NCBI RefSeq assembly: GCF_935825525.1
Contig: NZ_CAKXZT010000125.1
Location: forward strand, 3,946-43,635
Length of the DNA stretch: 39,690 nt
Source: Mesorhizobium escarrei
GTDB taxonomy: Bacteria; Pseudomonadota; Alphaproteobacteria; Rhizobiales; Rhizobiaceae
Direction of reading: 5' to 3'
Within the stretch, counting starts at the first letter, position 1. Each line of letters starts with the position of its first letter. The notes under the pieces are model-generated. The model was not told the DNA's origin. It saw only the letters and a list, made by a program, of their open reading frames with translations, and made no database searches. The position numbers and the translations under genes are program-made. Positions 31,130 to 39,690 of the stretch are shown here, piece after piece.

Positions 31130-31376
31130 TGAAAATTCCGCATGGGGGCCGCCTTAGCGGCGTCACCGCCACAGCAATGTCCCTAAAACCGATCGAAATG
31201 GAATTGGTTGCATCGAAACAAGGGCCGAAAGTTTATTTTCGCACCAAGATTTACAGACGAACCACCTCTCACTCCCGCCGGGACTTGATCCACGGAAGGA
31301 TTCGGGCTTTTTCGTGATCTGGGCTTGAGCTTACGGCATATTTCGCCGGTGTTGTGATCATGTTTCGAAACAGGCG
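31130..31376. promoter_or_regulatory. ndvB upstream region with two copies of a 12-base motif
   Basis: Between hutD and ndvB lie the perfect palindrome TGTTTCGAAACA (31361-31372) and a 10-of-12 match TGCATCGAAACA (31209-31220), the latter 80 bases before the ndvB start. A small hairpin GCCGC-CTTA-GCGGC (31148-31161) would fall in the ndvB leader. These are candidate regulatory sites; no regulator is identified. Confidence 0.35.
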
Positions 31377-31964
31377 TTAATCGTTTGCTGCAACGCGATC
31401 GATGCGGATCACGAACAGCGTCGCCGGTCGCACAGGCTCAACGCGCCGTTTCAGGGCGTCCGGTCCGAGCAACAGCGTGTCGCGCGGTCCGATGCGGACA
31501 GGCGCCGCGCCGGCCACCGTGATCTCGCCGTCAAAACACAGGATGAGGGTCGCATCAGCGGCCGACTGGATGTCCGTCGGGGCTGAAATCACCAAGCGAT
31601 CGACGGCATGGGTCATCCGTCCACGCCGCGTCATGACGTTGAGATCGGTGATCGGACCGGCGATCAGTGCCGCTTGCGTCGGCACATCGGCCGGAAAGGA
31701 AAGCGGGGCGGAAGCCTTGGTCAGCGTAGCCGCCGGGCGGCCGGCGATATCAAGGATAATCCCCTCGCCTTTCAGCACGGCCAAGCTTCGATCCACTCCG
31801 GCAAACTCGGAGAATGGTCCACCGCTTGCGACGTGCGCCATGGAGACGCGCCAGTCGAAATCGTCGAGCGCGGCACCTGTGGGCGAGACGGCGATTTCCG
31901 TCGTCACCCCGCCGCCGTTCTTCCACGGCATGGACCGGTACTCGGCTGCCCGCAGAATGCGCAA
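31377..31964 (-). CDS. hutD: HutD family protein
   Basis: This 195-residue cupin-fold protein matches HutD: it opens with RAAEYRSMPWKNGGGVTTEIA and continues with FDWRVSMAHVASGGPFSEFAGVDRSL, the strongly conserved family block. HutD is found in hut loci and is thought to tune flux through histidine catabolism, perhaps by binding a pathway metabolite; its exact role is not settled. It starts eight bases after the hutU stop and is the last gene of the minus-strand hut operon. Confidence 0.93.
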   Translation of the reverse strand: MRILRAAEYRSMPWKNGGGVTTEIAVSPTGAALDDFDWRVSMAHVASGGPFSEFAGVDRSLAVLKGEGIILDIAGRPAATLTKASAPLSFPADVPTQAALIAGPITDLNVMTRRGRMTHAVDRLVISAPTDIQSAADATLILCFDGEITVAGAAPVRIGPRDTLLLGPDALKRRVEPVRPATLFVIRIDRVAAND

Positions 31965-31972
31965 GTCGCGGT

Positions 31973-33643
31973 TCAGCCGAGGATGCCTGGCAGGATGAGC
32001 TGGTGCTCCCTGGCGCAGTCGATGGCGAGGTCATAGCCAGCATCGGCGTGGCGCATGACGCCAGTCGCAGGGTCGTTCCACAGCACCCGCTCCAGGCGTT
32101 TGGCGGCTTGGGACGTGCCGTCGGCGACGATGACCATACCGGCATGTTGCGAAAAGCCCATGCCGACGCCACCGCCATGATGCAGCGATACCCAGGTTGC
32201 GCCGGACGCGGTGTTGAGCAGCGCATTGAGCAGTGGCCAGTCGGACACGGCGTCGGAGCCGTCCTTCATCGATTCCGTCTCTCGGTTCGGTGAGGCAACC
32301 GAGCCTGAATCGAGATGATCGCGGCCGATGACCACCGGCGCCTTGAGCTCGCCTTTCGCCACCATCTCGTTGAAGGCGAGGCCGAGTCGGTGACGGTCGC
32401 CGAGACCGACCCAGCAGATGCGCGCCGGCAGACCCTGGAACGCGATGCGCTCACGCGCCATGTCGAGCCAGTTGTGCAGGTGGGTGTTGCCGGGCGTCAG
32501 TTCGCGCACCTTGGCGTCGGTCTTATAGATGTCCTCGGGATCGCCGGAGAGGGCTGCCCAGCGAAACGGACCGATCCCGCGACAAAACAGTGGCCGGATA
32601 TAGGCCGGCACGAAACCCGGGAAGGCAAAGGCGTTGTCGAATCCTTCCTCCTTCGCCACCTGGCGGATGTTATTGCCATAGTCGAGCGTTGGCACGCCGG
32701 CGTTCCAGAACGCCACCATCGCCTCGACATGTTCGCGCATCGACGCGCGCGCCGCCTTTTCGACCGCCTTTGGGTCGCTGGCGCGCTTCTCCCGCCATTC
32801 GGCGAGCGACCAGCCCTTGGGCAGATAGCCGTTGATCGGATCATGCGCCGACGTCTGGTCGGTGACCAGGTCGGGGCGCACGCCACGCCGCACCAGTTCC
32901 GGCACGATGTCTGCGGTGTTGCCGACCAGGCCGACCGATTTCGCCTCGCCGGCCCTGGTCCAGCGCTTGATCTTTTCCAGCGCCTCGTCGAGCGTGTCGG
33001 CGCGTTCATCGACATAGCGGGTGCGCAGCCTGAAATCGATGCGGTCGGGATCGCATTCGATCGCCAGGCAGCAGGCGCCGGCCATGACCGCGGCCAGCGG
33101 CTGGGCGCCGCCCATGCCGCCGAGGCCGCCGGTCAGAATCCATTTGCCCCTGAGGTTGCCGCCGTAATGCTGGCGGCCGGCCTCAACGAAGGTCTCGTAG
33201 GTGCCCTGCACGATGCCTTGGGTGCCGATGTAGATCCACGAGCCGGCCGTCATCTGGCCGTACATCATCAGGCCCTTCTTATCGAGTTCGTTGAATTTCT
33301 CCCATGTCGCCCAGTGCGGCACGAGGTTGGAATTGGCGATCAGCACGCGCGGCGCATCGGTGTGAGTCCGAAACACGCCGACAGGCTTGCCGGACTGCAC
33401 CAGCAGCGTCTCGTCGTCTTCAAGTGTCTTCAGAGAGGCGACGATGCGATCAAAGTCGTTCCAGGTGCGCGCCGCCCGGCCGATGCCGCCATAGACGACC
33501 AGTTCGTTGGGGTTTTCGGCGACGTCGGGATCGAGATTGTTCATCAGCATGCGCAACGGCGCTTCAGTCAGCCATGTGCGGGCGTTGAGTTCGCTGCCGC
33601 GCGGGCTGCGGACTTCCCGGATGTTGTGGCGAGGATCGGTCAT
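31973..33643 (-). CDS. hutU: Urocanate hydratase
   Basis: HutU converts urocanate to 4-imidazolone-5-propanoate using tightly bound NAD+ as electrophile (second step of histidine breakdown, cytoplasm). The 556-residue protein has the usual length and blocks: [12 protein letters not shown], the nucleotide-binding [26 protein letters not shown], and the C-terminal [17 protein letters not shown] and [19 protein letters not shown]. The frame is open to 33703, but the ATG at 33641-33643 has AGGA upstream and begins the conserved MTDPRHN. It lies 40 bases after hutG. Confidence 0.97.
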   Translation of the reverse strand: MTDPRHNIREVRSPRGSELNARTWLTEAPLRMLMNNLDPDVAENPNELVVYGGIGRAARTWNDFDRIVASLKTLEDDETLLVQSGKPVGVFRTHTDAPRVLIANSNLVPHWATWEKFNELDKKGLMMYGQMTAGSWIYIGTQGIVQGTYETFVEAGRQHYGGNLRGKWILTGGLGGMGGAQPLAAVMAGACCLAIECDPDRIDFRLRTRYVDERADTLDEALEKIKRWTRAGEAKSVGLVGNTADIVPELVRRGVRPDLVTDQTSAHDPINGYLPKGWSLAEWREKRASDPKAVEKAARASMREHVEAMVAFWNAGVPTLDYGNNIRQVAKEEGFDNAFAFPGFVPAYIRPLFCRGIGPFRWAALSGDPEDIYKTDAKVRELTPGNTHLHNWLDMARERIAFQGLPARICWVGLGDRHRLGLAFNEMVAKGELKAPVVIGRDHLDSGSVASPNRETESMKDGSDAVSDWPLLNALLNTASGATWVSLHHGGGVGMGFSQHAGMVIVADGTSQAAKRLERVLWNDPATGVMRHADAGYDLAIDCAREHQLILPGILG

Positions 33644-33683
33644 GGCGTCACTTTTCCTTTCGAATGAGCTGCGTGGCGAAGCG

Positions 33684-34502
33684 TCAGCGCCCGGCCCAGG
33701 CAATCGCTTTTTCCAGGATCCGCTTCAGCGTGACGCGGATCGGCGCGGCGAATGCAGGGTCGTAAGGCACCGGCCAATTGTCCGGCGCACCCTTGCTTTC
33801 GGGCTCGCGCATATAGCCGCGGTTGGACAGTTCCATCTGCAGCGCATGGATGCCGTTTTGCGGCTGGCCGAAATGGCGCGTGATCCAGCCGCCCTTGAAG
33901 CGGCCGTTGACGACAAAACTCTCGCCGGTTTCGGCGAGGACCTGGCCGACCGTTGCCTGCAAGCCAGGATCGGCGCTTTTGCCGTCATTGGTGCCGAGGT
34001 TGAACACCGGCAGCGTGCCTTCGAACAGCCGCGGCAGCACCGAGCGGATCGAATGGCAGTCATAGAGGACGATCTTCGGGTGCAAGGCGCGCAGCCTGTC
34101 GACCTCGGCCTGCAAGGCGGCATGATAGGGCACAAAGTATTTTTCGCGGCGTTCATCGACCTCTGACGGTCCAGGCTCCTCACTCTCGCGATAGAGCGGA
34201 TCGCCATCGAAGGTTTCGGTCGGGCACAGGCCCGTCGTCGCCTGGCCGGGATACAGCGAGGCGCCGGACGGGTCACGATTGACGTCGATGACGGTGCGCG
34301 AGATCGCGGTATGCACCACCGTTGCGCCGAGCTCTTCGGCAAAGTCATACAGCTTGTCGATCCACCAGTCGGCGTCGCGGCGGCCGAGCCAAGCCGACAC
34401 CAGCCGGTTCTCAAGGCCGGCGAGATCGATGCCGGTGTGCGGGATCGAGACCAGCAGGGGTGCCTTGCCGCGGGTCACTGTGAGCCAGGAGGGTATAGTC
34501 AT
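33684..34502 (-). CDS. hutG: N-formylglutamate deformylase
   Basis: This enzyme hydrolyses N-formyl-L-glutamate to glutamate and formate, the last step of the five-step histidine pathway. The 272-residue protein shows LLVSIPHTG near the N-terminus, [55 protein letters not shown] and YDCHSIRS; His and Asp/Glu residues in these blocks are the likely metal and catalytic ligands. It belongs to the N-formylglutamate amidohydrolase family, not to the arginase-like formimidoylglutamase also called HutG in some bacteria. GGAGGA lies six bases before the start. The presence of hutF confirms the formylglutamate branch. Confidence 0.95.
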   Translation of the reverse strand: MTIPSWLTVTRGKAPLLVSIPHTGIDLAGLENRLVSAWLGRRDADWWIDKLYDFAEELGATVVHTAISRTVIDVNRDPSGASLYPGQATTGLCPTETFDGDPLYRESEEPGPSEVDERREKYFVPYHAALQAEVDRLRALHPKIVLYDCHSIRSVLPRLFEGTLPVFNLGTNDGKSADPGLQATVGQVLAETGESFVVNGRFKGGWITRHFGQPQNGIHALQMELSNRGYMREPESKGAPDNWPVPYDPAFAAPIRVTLKRILEKAIAWAGR

Positions 34503-34566
34503 GAGAAATCCTCCCGCGGTGGCGTTCTACGGCGCGAAGGAACGCGGCCTGTCGTGGCGCGCATCC

Positions 34567-36102
34567 TCACGATGCAATTCCCGGCAGTGCCACCGCGCCC
34601 GCTGCCTTCACGGCAGCGCCGCTGCGCACCATGGCGATGGCCTTTTCCATGTCGGGGTGGAAATGCCGGTCATTGTCGAGATGCGGCACTTCGGCCCTGA
34701 CCAGCCTGCGCACCGCTTCGAGCGGCGCACTCGATGCCAGCGGCGCATTGAAATCGCAGCCTTGCGCAGCGGCCAGCAATTCGATGCCGATGACGGCCGT
34801 CGCATTCTCGATCATGCCGATCAGCCGGCGCGCGCCATGCGCCGCCATCGAGACGTGGTCTTCCTGATTGGCCGAGGTCGGGATCGAATCGACGCTGGCC
34901 GGATAGGCCTTTTGCTTGTTTTCCGAGACGAGTGCTGCCGCCGTCACTTGCGGGATCATGAAGCCGGAATTCAAGCCTGGCTTCGGCGTCAGGAAGGCCG
35001 GCATGCCCGACAGCGCCGGATCGACCAGCATGGCGATGCGCCGTTCCGACAGCGAGCCGATCTCGCAGACGGCGAGCGCGATCATGTCGGCGGCGAAGGC
35101 GACCGGCTCGGCATGGAAATTGCCGCCGGAAAGTGCTGTGTCGTCCTCGGCGAAGATCAGTGGATTGTCGGTGACGCCGTTGGCCTCGGTGCCCAACGTG
35201 TCGGCGGCCTGGCGCAGCACGCTGAGCGCCGCACCCATCACCTGCGGCTGGCAGCGCAAGCAGTACGGGTCCTGCACGCGCTCGTCGCCGACCCGGTGCG
35301 ATTCACGGATGGCGCTGCCGGCCATCAGGTTGCGCAGCGCCTCCGCCGTCTCGATCTGGCCAGGATGCCTCCTGAGCAGATGAATGCGCGGATCGAAGGG
35401 GGCGTCGGAGCCCTTGGCGGCATCGGTCGAAAGCGCACCGGCGACGAGCGCCGACTGGTAGAGCACTTCGGCGTCGAACAAGGCGGTCAACGCATAGGCA
35501 GTCGAAAACTGTGTGCCGTTGAGCAGCGCCAACCCTTCCTTGGCGCCAAGCGTGACCGGCTCCAGCCCGTGCGAGACAAAGGCGACCTTGGCCGGGAACC
35601 GGCCATGCGGGGTAGAACATTCGCCGACGCCGATCATCACCGCCGTCATGTGCGACAGTGGCGCAAGGTCGCCGGATGCGCCGACCGAGCCTTGCGCCGG
35701 CACCACCGGAATGACGTCGTTGGCGAGCATCGCTTCGAGCAGCTCAATGGTCTGCGGCCGCACGCCGGAGGCGCCCTGCGCCAAGCTGGCCAGCTTCAGC
35801 GCCATCATGAGCCGGCAAACAGCGACCGGCATCGGTTCGCCGACTCCGGCGGCATGCGACAGAACGATGTTGCGTTGAAGTGTCTCTAGATCGGCGGCGG
35901 GGATACGGACGCTGGCCAATTTGCCGAAACCGGTGTTGATGCCATAGACTGGCTCACCCTTGGCGACGATGCGCGCAACGGCCTCGGCGCTGGCCTTGAT
36001 CCTTGGCCAGCAGGCCGCGTCCAGCTTCGGCATCGCGCCACGATAGATTTCGCGCCAGTCGGCCAGCGTCGTTTTGCCCGGCTTGAGTTTGAGTTCACTC
36101 AT
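34567..36102 (-). CDS. hutH: Histidine ammonia-lyase
   Basis: HutH deaminates L-histidine to trans-urocanate and ammonia, the first step of the pathway. The 511-residue protein carries the A142-S143-G144 triad ([15 protein letters not shown]) that cyclises to the MIO electrophile, plus YGINTGFG and the C-terminal [16 protein letters not shown]. The frame continues upstream into hutI, but the ATG at 36100-36102 overlaps the hutI stop (ATGA), has GGAGGGG three bases before it, and gives the standard length. hutG follows after 64 bases. Confidence 0.98.
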   Translation of the reverse strand: MSELKLKPGKTTLADWREIYRGAMPKLDAACWPRIKASAEAVARIVAKGEPVYGINTGFGKLASVRIPAADLETLQRNIVLSHAAGVGEPMPVAVCRLMMALKLASLAQGASGVRPQTIELLEAMLANDVIPVVPAQGSVGASGDLAPLSHMTAVMIGVGECSTPHGRFPAKVAFVSHGLEPVTLGAKEGLALLNGTQFSTAYALTALFDAEVLYQSALVAGALSTDAAKGSDAPFDPRIHLLRRHPGQIETAEALRNLMAGSAIRESHRVGDERVQDPYCLRCQPQVMGAALSVLRQAADTLGTEANGVTDNPLIFAEDDTALSGGNFHAEPVAFAADMIALAVCEIGSLSERRIAMLVDPALSGMPAFLTPKPGLNSGFMIPQVTAAALVSENKQKAYPASVDSIPTSANQEDHVSMAAHGARRLIGMIENATAVIGIELLAAAQGCDFNAPLASSAPLEAVRRLVRAEVPHLDNDRHFHPDMEKAIAMVRSGAAVKAAGAVALPGIAS

Positions 36103-37337
36103 TGTCCCCTCCAGATGCGGGCATGCAGCGGGTTGAAGCCCATGCGGTAGACGAGTTCGGCCGGGCGCTCGATGTCCCAGATCGCCAGGTCGGCTGATTT
36201 TCCAGCCTCCAGCGTGCCGGTTTTTCCGAGCCGTCCGAGCGCTCGGGCGGCCTCGCGGGTAACACCGGCAAGGCATTCGTCAACAGTCAGACCGAACAAA
36301 GTCGCCGCCATGTTCATGGTCAGCAGCAGCGAGGTCAGCGGCGACGTGCCGGGATTGCAGTCGGTGGCGACCGCCATTTTGACGCCATGCTGGCGAAACA
36401 GGCCGATCGGCGGCTTCTTGGTCTCACGGATGAAATAGTAGGCGCCGGGCAGGATCGTCGCCACGGTTCCGGCCCTCGCCATCGCCGCCGCACCCGTCTC
36501 GTCAGTGTATTCGAGATGGTCGGCCGACAGGGCGCCATAGCGCGCCGCAAGTTCTGCGCCGTGCAGATTGGACAATTGGTCAGCGTGGAGTTTTACCGGC
36601 AGGCCTGCTGCTTTCGCCGCGTCGAACACGCGAGAAATCTGCTCGGGCGAAAAGGCGATGCCTTCGCAAAAACCATCGACCGCGTCGGCCAGGCCCTCGG
36701 CGGTGACGGCCGGCAAAATCTCGTTTGCGACCAAATTGATAAAAGCGTCCTTGTCGCCTTTCGCTTCGGGCGGCAGGGCATGCGCGCCGAGGAAGCTCGT
36801 TGTTACCGTTACTGGACGGTTTTCGCCCAGGAGCCGCGCGGCGCGCAGCGATTTCTTCTCGTTTTCGAGATCGAGCCCGTAGCCCGACTTGACCTCGATC
36901 GTGGTGACGCCTTCAGCGACCAGCGCGTCGAGGCGCGGCAGCGACTGCGCAACCAATTCCTGTTGGCTGGCAGCGCGCAGCGCCTTGACCGACGAGACAA
37001 TGCCGCCGCCGGCCTTGGTGACCTCTTCATAGGTGGCGCCGGCCAGCCGCATCTCGAATTCGTTGGCGCGATTGCCGGCATGGACCAGATGAGTATGGCA
37101 GTCGATCAGGCCGGGTGTGATCCAGCGGCCTTCGCAATCGACAATTTCGGCGTTCTGGCTGAAGGCTGCCGGCATGTCGCCTTCTGGGCCGGCATAGACG
37201 ATCAGGCCATCGCGCGCGGCGATCGCGCCATTTTCGACGATGCCCAGTCCAGCGGCGCGTTCAACCATGGTCGCCAGACGCGCATTGCGCCAGAGGCGGA
37301 TCTCCCCTGCCCGGCTTTTGCTCTCTCCAGCCATCAT
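36099..37337 (-). CDS. hutI: Imidazolonepropionase
   Basis: HutI hydrolyses 4-imidazolone-5-propanoate to N-formimino-L-glutamate (third step). The 412-residue amidohydrolase-superfamily protein has the metal-binding HTH (H81, H83) in [30 protein letters not shown] and [17 protein letters not shown] SVATDCNP (here [13 protein letters not shown]). Two adjacent ATGs (37337 and 37334) are possible starts. It is the first gene of the minus-strand hut operon, divergent from hutF across the palindrome-rich promoter, and coupled to hutH by a four-base overlap. Confidence 0.97.
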   Translation of the reverse strand: MMAGESKSRAGEIRLWRNARLATMVERAAGLGIVENGAIAARDGLIVYAGPEGDMPAAFSQNAEIVDCEGRWITPGLIDCHTHLVHAGNRANEFEMRLAGATYEEVTKAGGGIVSSVKALRAASQQELVAQSLPRLDALVAEGVTTIEVKSGYGLDLENEKKSLRAARLLGENRPVTVTTSFLGAHALPPEAKGDKDAFINLVANEILPAVTAEGLADAVDGFCEGIAFSPEQISRVFDAAKAAGLPVKLHADQLSNLHGAELAARYGALSADHLEYTDETGAAAMARAGTVATILPGAYYFIRETKKPPIGLFRQHGVKMAVATDCNPGTSPLTSLLLTMNMAATLFGLTVDECLAGVTREAARALGRLGKTGTLEAGKSADLAIWDIERPAELVYRMGFNPLHARIWRGQ

Positions 37338-37341
37338 CTTT

Positions 37342-37386
37342 TCCGTTTCAATCAGCCGCGGTTATGTATATACATATTGAAACGGA
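37342..37386. promoter_or_regulatory. hut divergent promoter: palindrome and longer inverted repeat (probable HutC operator)
   Basis: Between hutI and hutF lie a perfect 14-base palindrome TATGTATATACATA (37363-37376) and an 11-base perfect inverted repeat TCCGTTTCAAT/ATTGAAACGGA (37342-37352 and 37376-37386) that brackets it. GntR/HutC-family repressors bind palindromes of the TGTATA type, and hutC is the second gene of the rightward unit, so the inner palindrome is a probable HutC site relieved by urocanate. The role of the outer repeat is unknown. Confidence 0.65.
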
Positions 37387-37434
37387 CTGCAAGTGGTATC
37401 ATTGCGCGGGACACAGGCAATCGGAGACAAAAAC

Positions 37435-38787
37435 GTGACGGCGATCTTTGCGGAACAGGCACTTCTGCCCGACGGCTGGCATATCAATACCAAGATCGTC
37501 ACCAGTGATGGCCACATCGCTACGGTCGAGCCGAACACCGCATCCCAGCCCGGCGACGAACGCCATGCCATCCTGCTGCCAGGCATGCCGAACCTGCACA
37601 GCCACGCCTTCCAGCGCGGCATGGCCGGTCTGGCCGAGCTGCGCGGCCCTTCCGCCGACAGTTTCTGGAGCTGGCGCGAGGTGATGTATCGTTTCGCGCT
37701 GTCGATGACGCCGGACCAGGTCGAGGCGGTCGCTGCGCAGCTCTATGTCCAGATGCTGGAGGCTGGGTTCTCACGCGTCGGCGAGTTTCACTATCTGCAT
37801 CACGACCGCGACGGCCAGCCCTACGCCAACATCGCCGAAATGGCCGAACGCATCACCGCCGCGGCTGCCGACACCGGCATTGGGCTGACGCTGCTGCCGG
37901 TCTTCTATGCGCATTCCTCTTTCGGCGGCGCTGCGCCGAACGAAGGCCAGCGGCGATTCATCAACGATGTGAATCGGTTCTCGCGGCTTGTTGAAAAATG
38001 CCGCGAAACCGTTAGCACCTTGAACCACGCTGTCGTCGGCATCGCTCCGCACAGTCTGCGCGCCGTGACACCGGAGGAATTGGAAACTATCGCGAAAATG
38101 GCACCTGGCGGACCGATCCACATCCATATCGCCGAGCAAGTGAAGGAGGTCGAGGACTGCCTTGCCTGGTCCGGGGCGCGGCCGGTCGAATGGCTGCTCG
38201 CCAATGCCAAGATCGATAGTCGCTGGTGCCTGATCCACGCCACCCACATGACCGAGACCGAGACCGCGGCCATGGCGAAAAGCGGAGCAATCGCCGGCCT
38301 CTGCCCGATCACCGAGGCCAATCTCGGCGACGGCACCTTTGCAGCACCTTTGTTCAAACAGCATGGCGGCCGCTTCGGCGTCGGCTCCGATTCCAACGTG
38401 CTGATCGGCCTGCCGGACGAACTGCGCCAGCTCGAATATTCGCAGCGCCTCGCCCACCGTGCCCGCAACCTGCTGGCGGTCGCCGGCGGTTCGACCGGAC
38501 GCGCACTGTTCGAAGCCGCGCTCGACGGCGGCAGTACGGCGCTTGGCGCAGGCCCCTCGCGGATCGCCGCCGGCGCCCCAGCCGATTTCATCTCGCTCGA
38601 TGGCAAGCACCCGTCGCTTGCCGGCAAGACGGGCGATGCAGTGCTCGACACCTGGATCTTCGCCAACGGTTCCAACATCGATTGTGTCTGGGTGCATGGT
38701 AAGAAACTGGTCAGCAGCGGCAGGCATGCAAGGCGCGATTCTATTGCCGAGCGTTTTCGCAAGGTGATGACGGCGTTTTCGGCATGA
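37435..38787 (+). CDS. hutF: N-formimino-L-glutamate deiminase
   Basis: HutF removes ammonia from N-formimino-L-glutamate to give N-formyl-L-glutamate, the substrate of HutG (fourth step). The 450-residue amidohydrolase has the metal-site HSH (H55, H57) in MPNLHSHAFQRGMAG, then GEFHYLHHDRDG, HIHIAEQ, WCLIHATHMTE and GVGSDSN, all typical of formimidoylglutamate deiminases. The start is a GTG at 37435 with GGAG nine bases upstream; a GTG at 37393 would run into the operator region. Its stop overlaps the hutC start (ATGA). Confidence 0.96.
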   Translation: MTAIFAEQALLPDGWHINTKIVTSDGHIATVEPNTASQPGDERHAILLPGMPNLHSHAFQRGMAGLAELRGPSADSFWSWREVMYRFALSMTPDQVEAVAAQLYVQMLEAGFSRVGEFHYLHHDRDGQPYANIAEMAERITAAAADTGIGLTLLPVFYAHSSFGGAAPNEGQRRFINDVNRFSRLVEKCRETVSTLNHAVVGIAPHSLRAVTPEELETIAKMAPGGPIHIHIAEQVKEVEDCLAWSGARPVEWLLANAKIDSRWCLIHATHMTETETAAMAKSGAIAGLCPITEANLGDGTFAAPLFKQHGGRFGVGSDSNVLIGLPDELRQLEYSQRLAHRARNLLAVAGGSTGRALFEAALDGGSTALGAGPSRIAAGAPADFISLDGKHPSLAGKTGDAVLDTWIFANGSNIDCVWVHGKKLVSSGRHARRDSIAERFRKVMTAFSA

Positions 38788-39530
38788 GCATGATCCAGAC
38801 AATGGATGTGGACGTCGGCGAGCCTCTCTCGCTGCATCAACGCATCCTGTCCGACATCAGCGAACGGATCCTGTCCGGCGCCTGGGCGCCCGGCCACCGC
38901 ATCCCGTTCGAGCACGAACTGACGGCCGAGTACAAATGTTCGCGCATGACGGTGAACAAGGCGCTGTCGCAGCTTGCCAAGGCCGGGCTGATAGAGCGCC
39001 GCCGCCGCTCTGGCAGCTTTGTCCGGCGGCCGCAGTCGCAAGCAGCGGTGTTGGAAATCCACGACATCAGGATCGAAGTCGAGGCGCTCGGCCTGCCCTA
39101 TCACTACGAGCGTGTAGCGCGACATAAAAGGCGCAGCGGCGCCGAGGATCGCACCTTGCTGGAACTCGACTCCAACGGGCCGGTGCTGGCGCTGGAATGC
39201 CGGCATTTCGCCGGCAAGCGGCCGTTCGCCCACGAACAGCGGCTGATCAACCTGGCCGCTGTGGCCGAGGCCGCCAACGAGGAATTTTTCGCCGTCGCGC
39301 CTGGTCCGTGGCTGATCGCCCGCGTGCCATGGAGTGCCGCCGAGCACCGCATCCGCGCCGTCGCCGCCGACCGACACATTGCGGCTGCACTCGATATCGA
39401 GGCCGGCGCCGCCTGCCTGGTGGTCGAGCGACGGACATGGAGCGCCGAGCACCCGGTCACCCATGTCCGTTTCACCTATGCGGCCGAGAGCCACACGCTG
39501 GTGGCAAGGTTCACGCCGTCGCAGGGGTAA
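38784..39530 (+). CDS. hutC: GntR family histidine utilisation repressor
   Basis: HutC is a DNA-binding repressor of the hut genes that in other proteobacteria releases DNA on binding urocanate. The 248-residue protein has an N-terminal GntR winged helix (about 15-83: HQRILSDISERILSGAWAPG, then CSRMTVNKALSQLAKAGLIERRRRSGSFV) and a C-terminal UTRA ligand domain (about 95-240, ending FTYAAESHTLVARFTP). The length is normal. It overlaps the end of hutF by four bases, so it is translated with it and probably represses its own operon through the shared promoter. Confidence 0.96.
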   Translation: MSMIQTMDVDVGEPLSLHQRILSDISERILSGAWAPGHRIPFEHELTAEYKCSRMTVNKALSQLAKAGLIERRRRSGSFVRRPQSQAAVLEIHDIRIEVEALGLPYHYERVARHKRRSGAEDRTLLELDSNGPVLALECRHFAGKRPFAHEQRLINLAAVAEAANEEFFAVAPGPWLIARVPWSAAEHRIRAVAADRHIAAALDIEAGAACLVVERRTWSAEHPVTHVRFTYAAESHTLVARFTPSQG

Positions 39531-39690
39531 CCCTCCCCCTCGAGGGAGGGTCGGCGAGGAATCGGAGCGAAGCGGAGATTGCGAGACGGGGTGGGATCGG
39601 CGAGGTTGCACCGACCCCACCCCGCTTCGCAATATGCCGCTCCTGCGGCATTTGCTCCGTGACCCTCCCCTTGAGGGCAGGGCTATCGCA
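39531..39690. repeat. Composite palindromic intergenic repeat (continues past right edge)
   Basis: The segment starts with CCCTCCCCCTCGAGGGAGGG and ends with ACCCTCCCCTTGAGGG, inverted outer ends. Inside is a long hairpin: CGGGGTGGGATCGG (39587-39600) pairs with CCGACCCCACCCCG (39611-39624) with one G-T-type mismatch and a ten-base loop. It is non-coding and resembles the mosaic repeats that lie between Mesorhizobium genes. It may also serve as the end of the hutFC transcript. Confidence 0.65.

Noticed and set aside
28067..31132. Open frame of 1021 codons on the plus strand
   Set aside because: It is antisense to ndvB. No family resemblance or ribosome binding site; a codon-bias shadow.
37905..39632. 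Open frame of 575 codons on the minus strand across hutF and hutC
   Set aside because: It is antisense to both genes, and its first part reads through the intergenic repeat; not a real protein.

Overview
The window looks like chromosomal DNA of a Mesorhizobium-like alphaproteobacterium (Rhizobiales). The basis is high-GC coding sequence, a full-length NdvB/NdvA cyclic beta-1,2-glucan synthesis and export pair, a rhizobial-style hut regulon, and short palindromic intergenic repeats of the sort scattered through Mesorhizobium genomes. The genus is my inference; no rRNA or full tRNA gene is present to confirm it.

Layout, left to right. (1) 1-3822: the start of an exported protein runs off the left edge, then comes a CHASE-PAS-GGDEF-EAL c-di-GMP enzyme, then a repeat-rich gap. 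(2) 3823-10093: a SAM-dependent methyltransferase, a decayed copy of the metH 3' end, a SnoaL/NTF2-like protein, a DUF1801 protein and a complete cobalamin-dependent methionine synthase (metH). A 20-bp palindrome lies in the metH promoter region. (3) 10410-17411: an uncharacterised membrane protein is divergent from a six-gene, fully overlapping operon: DUF4129, DUF4350, MoxR AAA+ ATPase, DUF58, SpoIIM-like and RDD. This is the least understood system in the window. (4) 17427-19319: D-lyxose isomerase and a D-threonine aldolase/D-serine dehydratase-like PLP enzyme, divergently arranged. (5) 19408-20172: ccmC without its usual ccm neighbours. (6) 20438-31129: ndvB (2852 codons) followed by ndvA. 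(7) 31377-39530: the complete histidine utilisation regulon, hutI-hutH-hutG-hutU-hutD on the minus strand and hutF-hutC on the plus strand, sharing a palindrome-rich divergent promoter. (8) 39531-39690: a palindromic repeat at the right edge.

How the genes work together. NdvB makes periplasmic cyclic glucan and NdvA exports it (osmoadaptation and host interaction in rhizobia). The hut genes carry the five-step route histidine > urocanate > imidazolonepropionate > formiminoglutamate > formylglutamate > glutamate + formate, with HutC as likely repressor. The MoxR operon probably encodes an envelope-associated AAA+ chaperone complex: its ATPase and a DUF58 partner are translationally coupled to four membrane proteins. 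No transposase, integrase, phage gene or CRISPR array was seen. The only signs of rearrangement are the metH 3' duplicate, the small repeats and a tRNA-Ser-like fragment.
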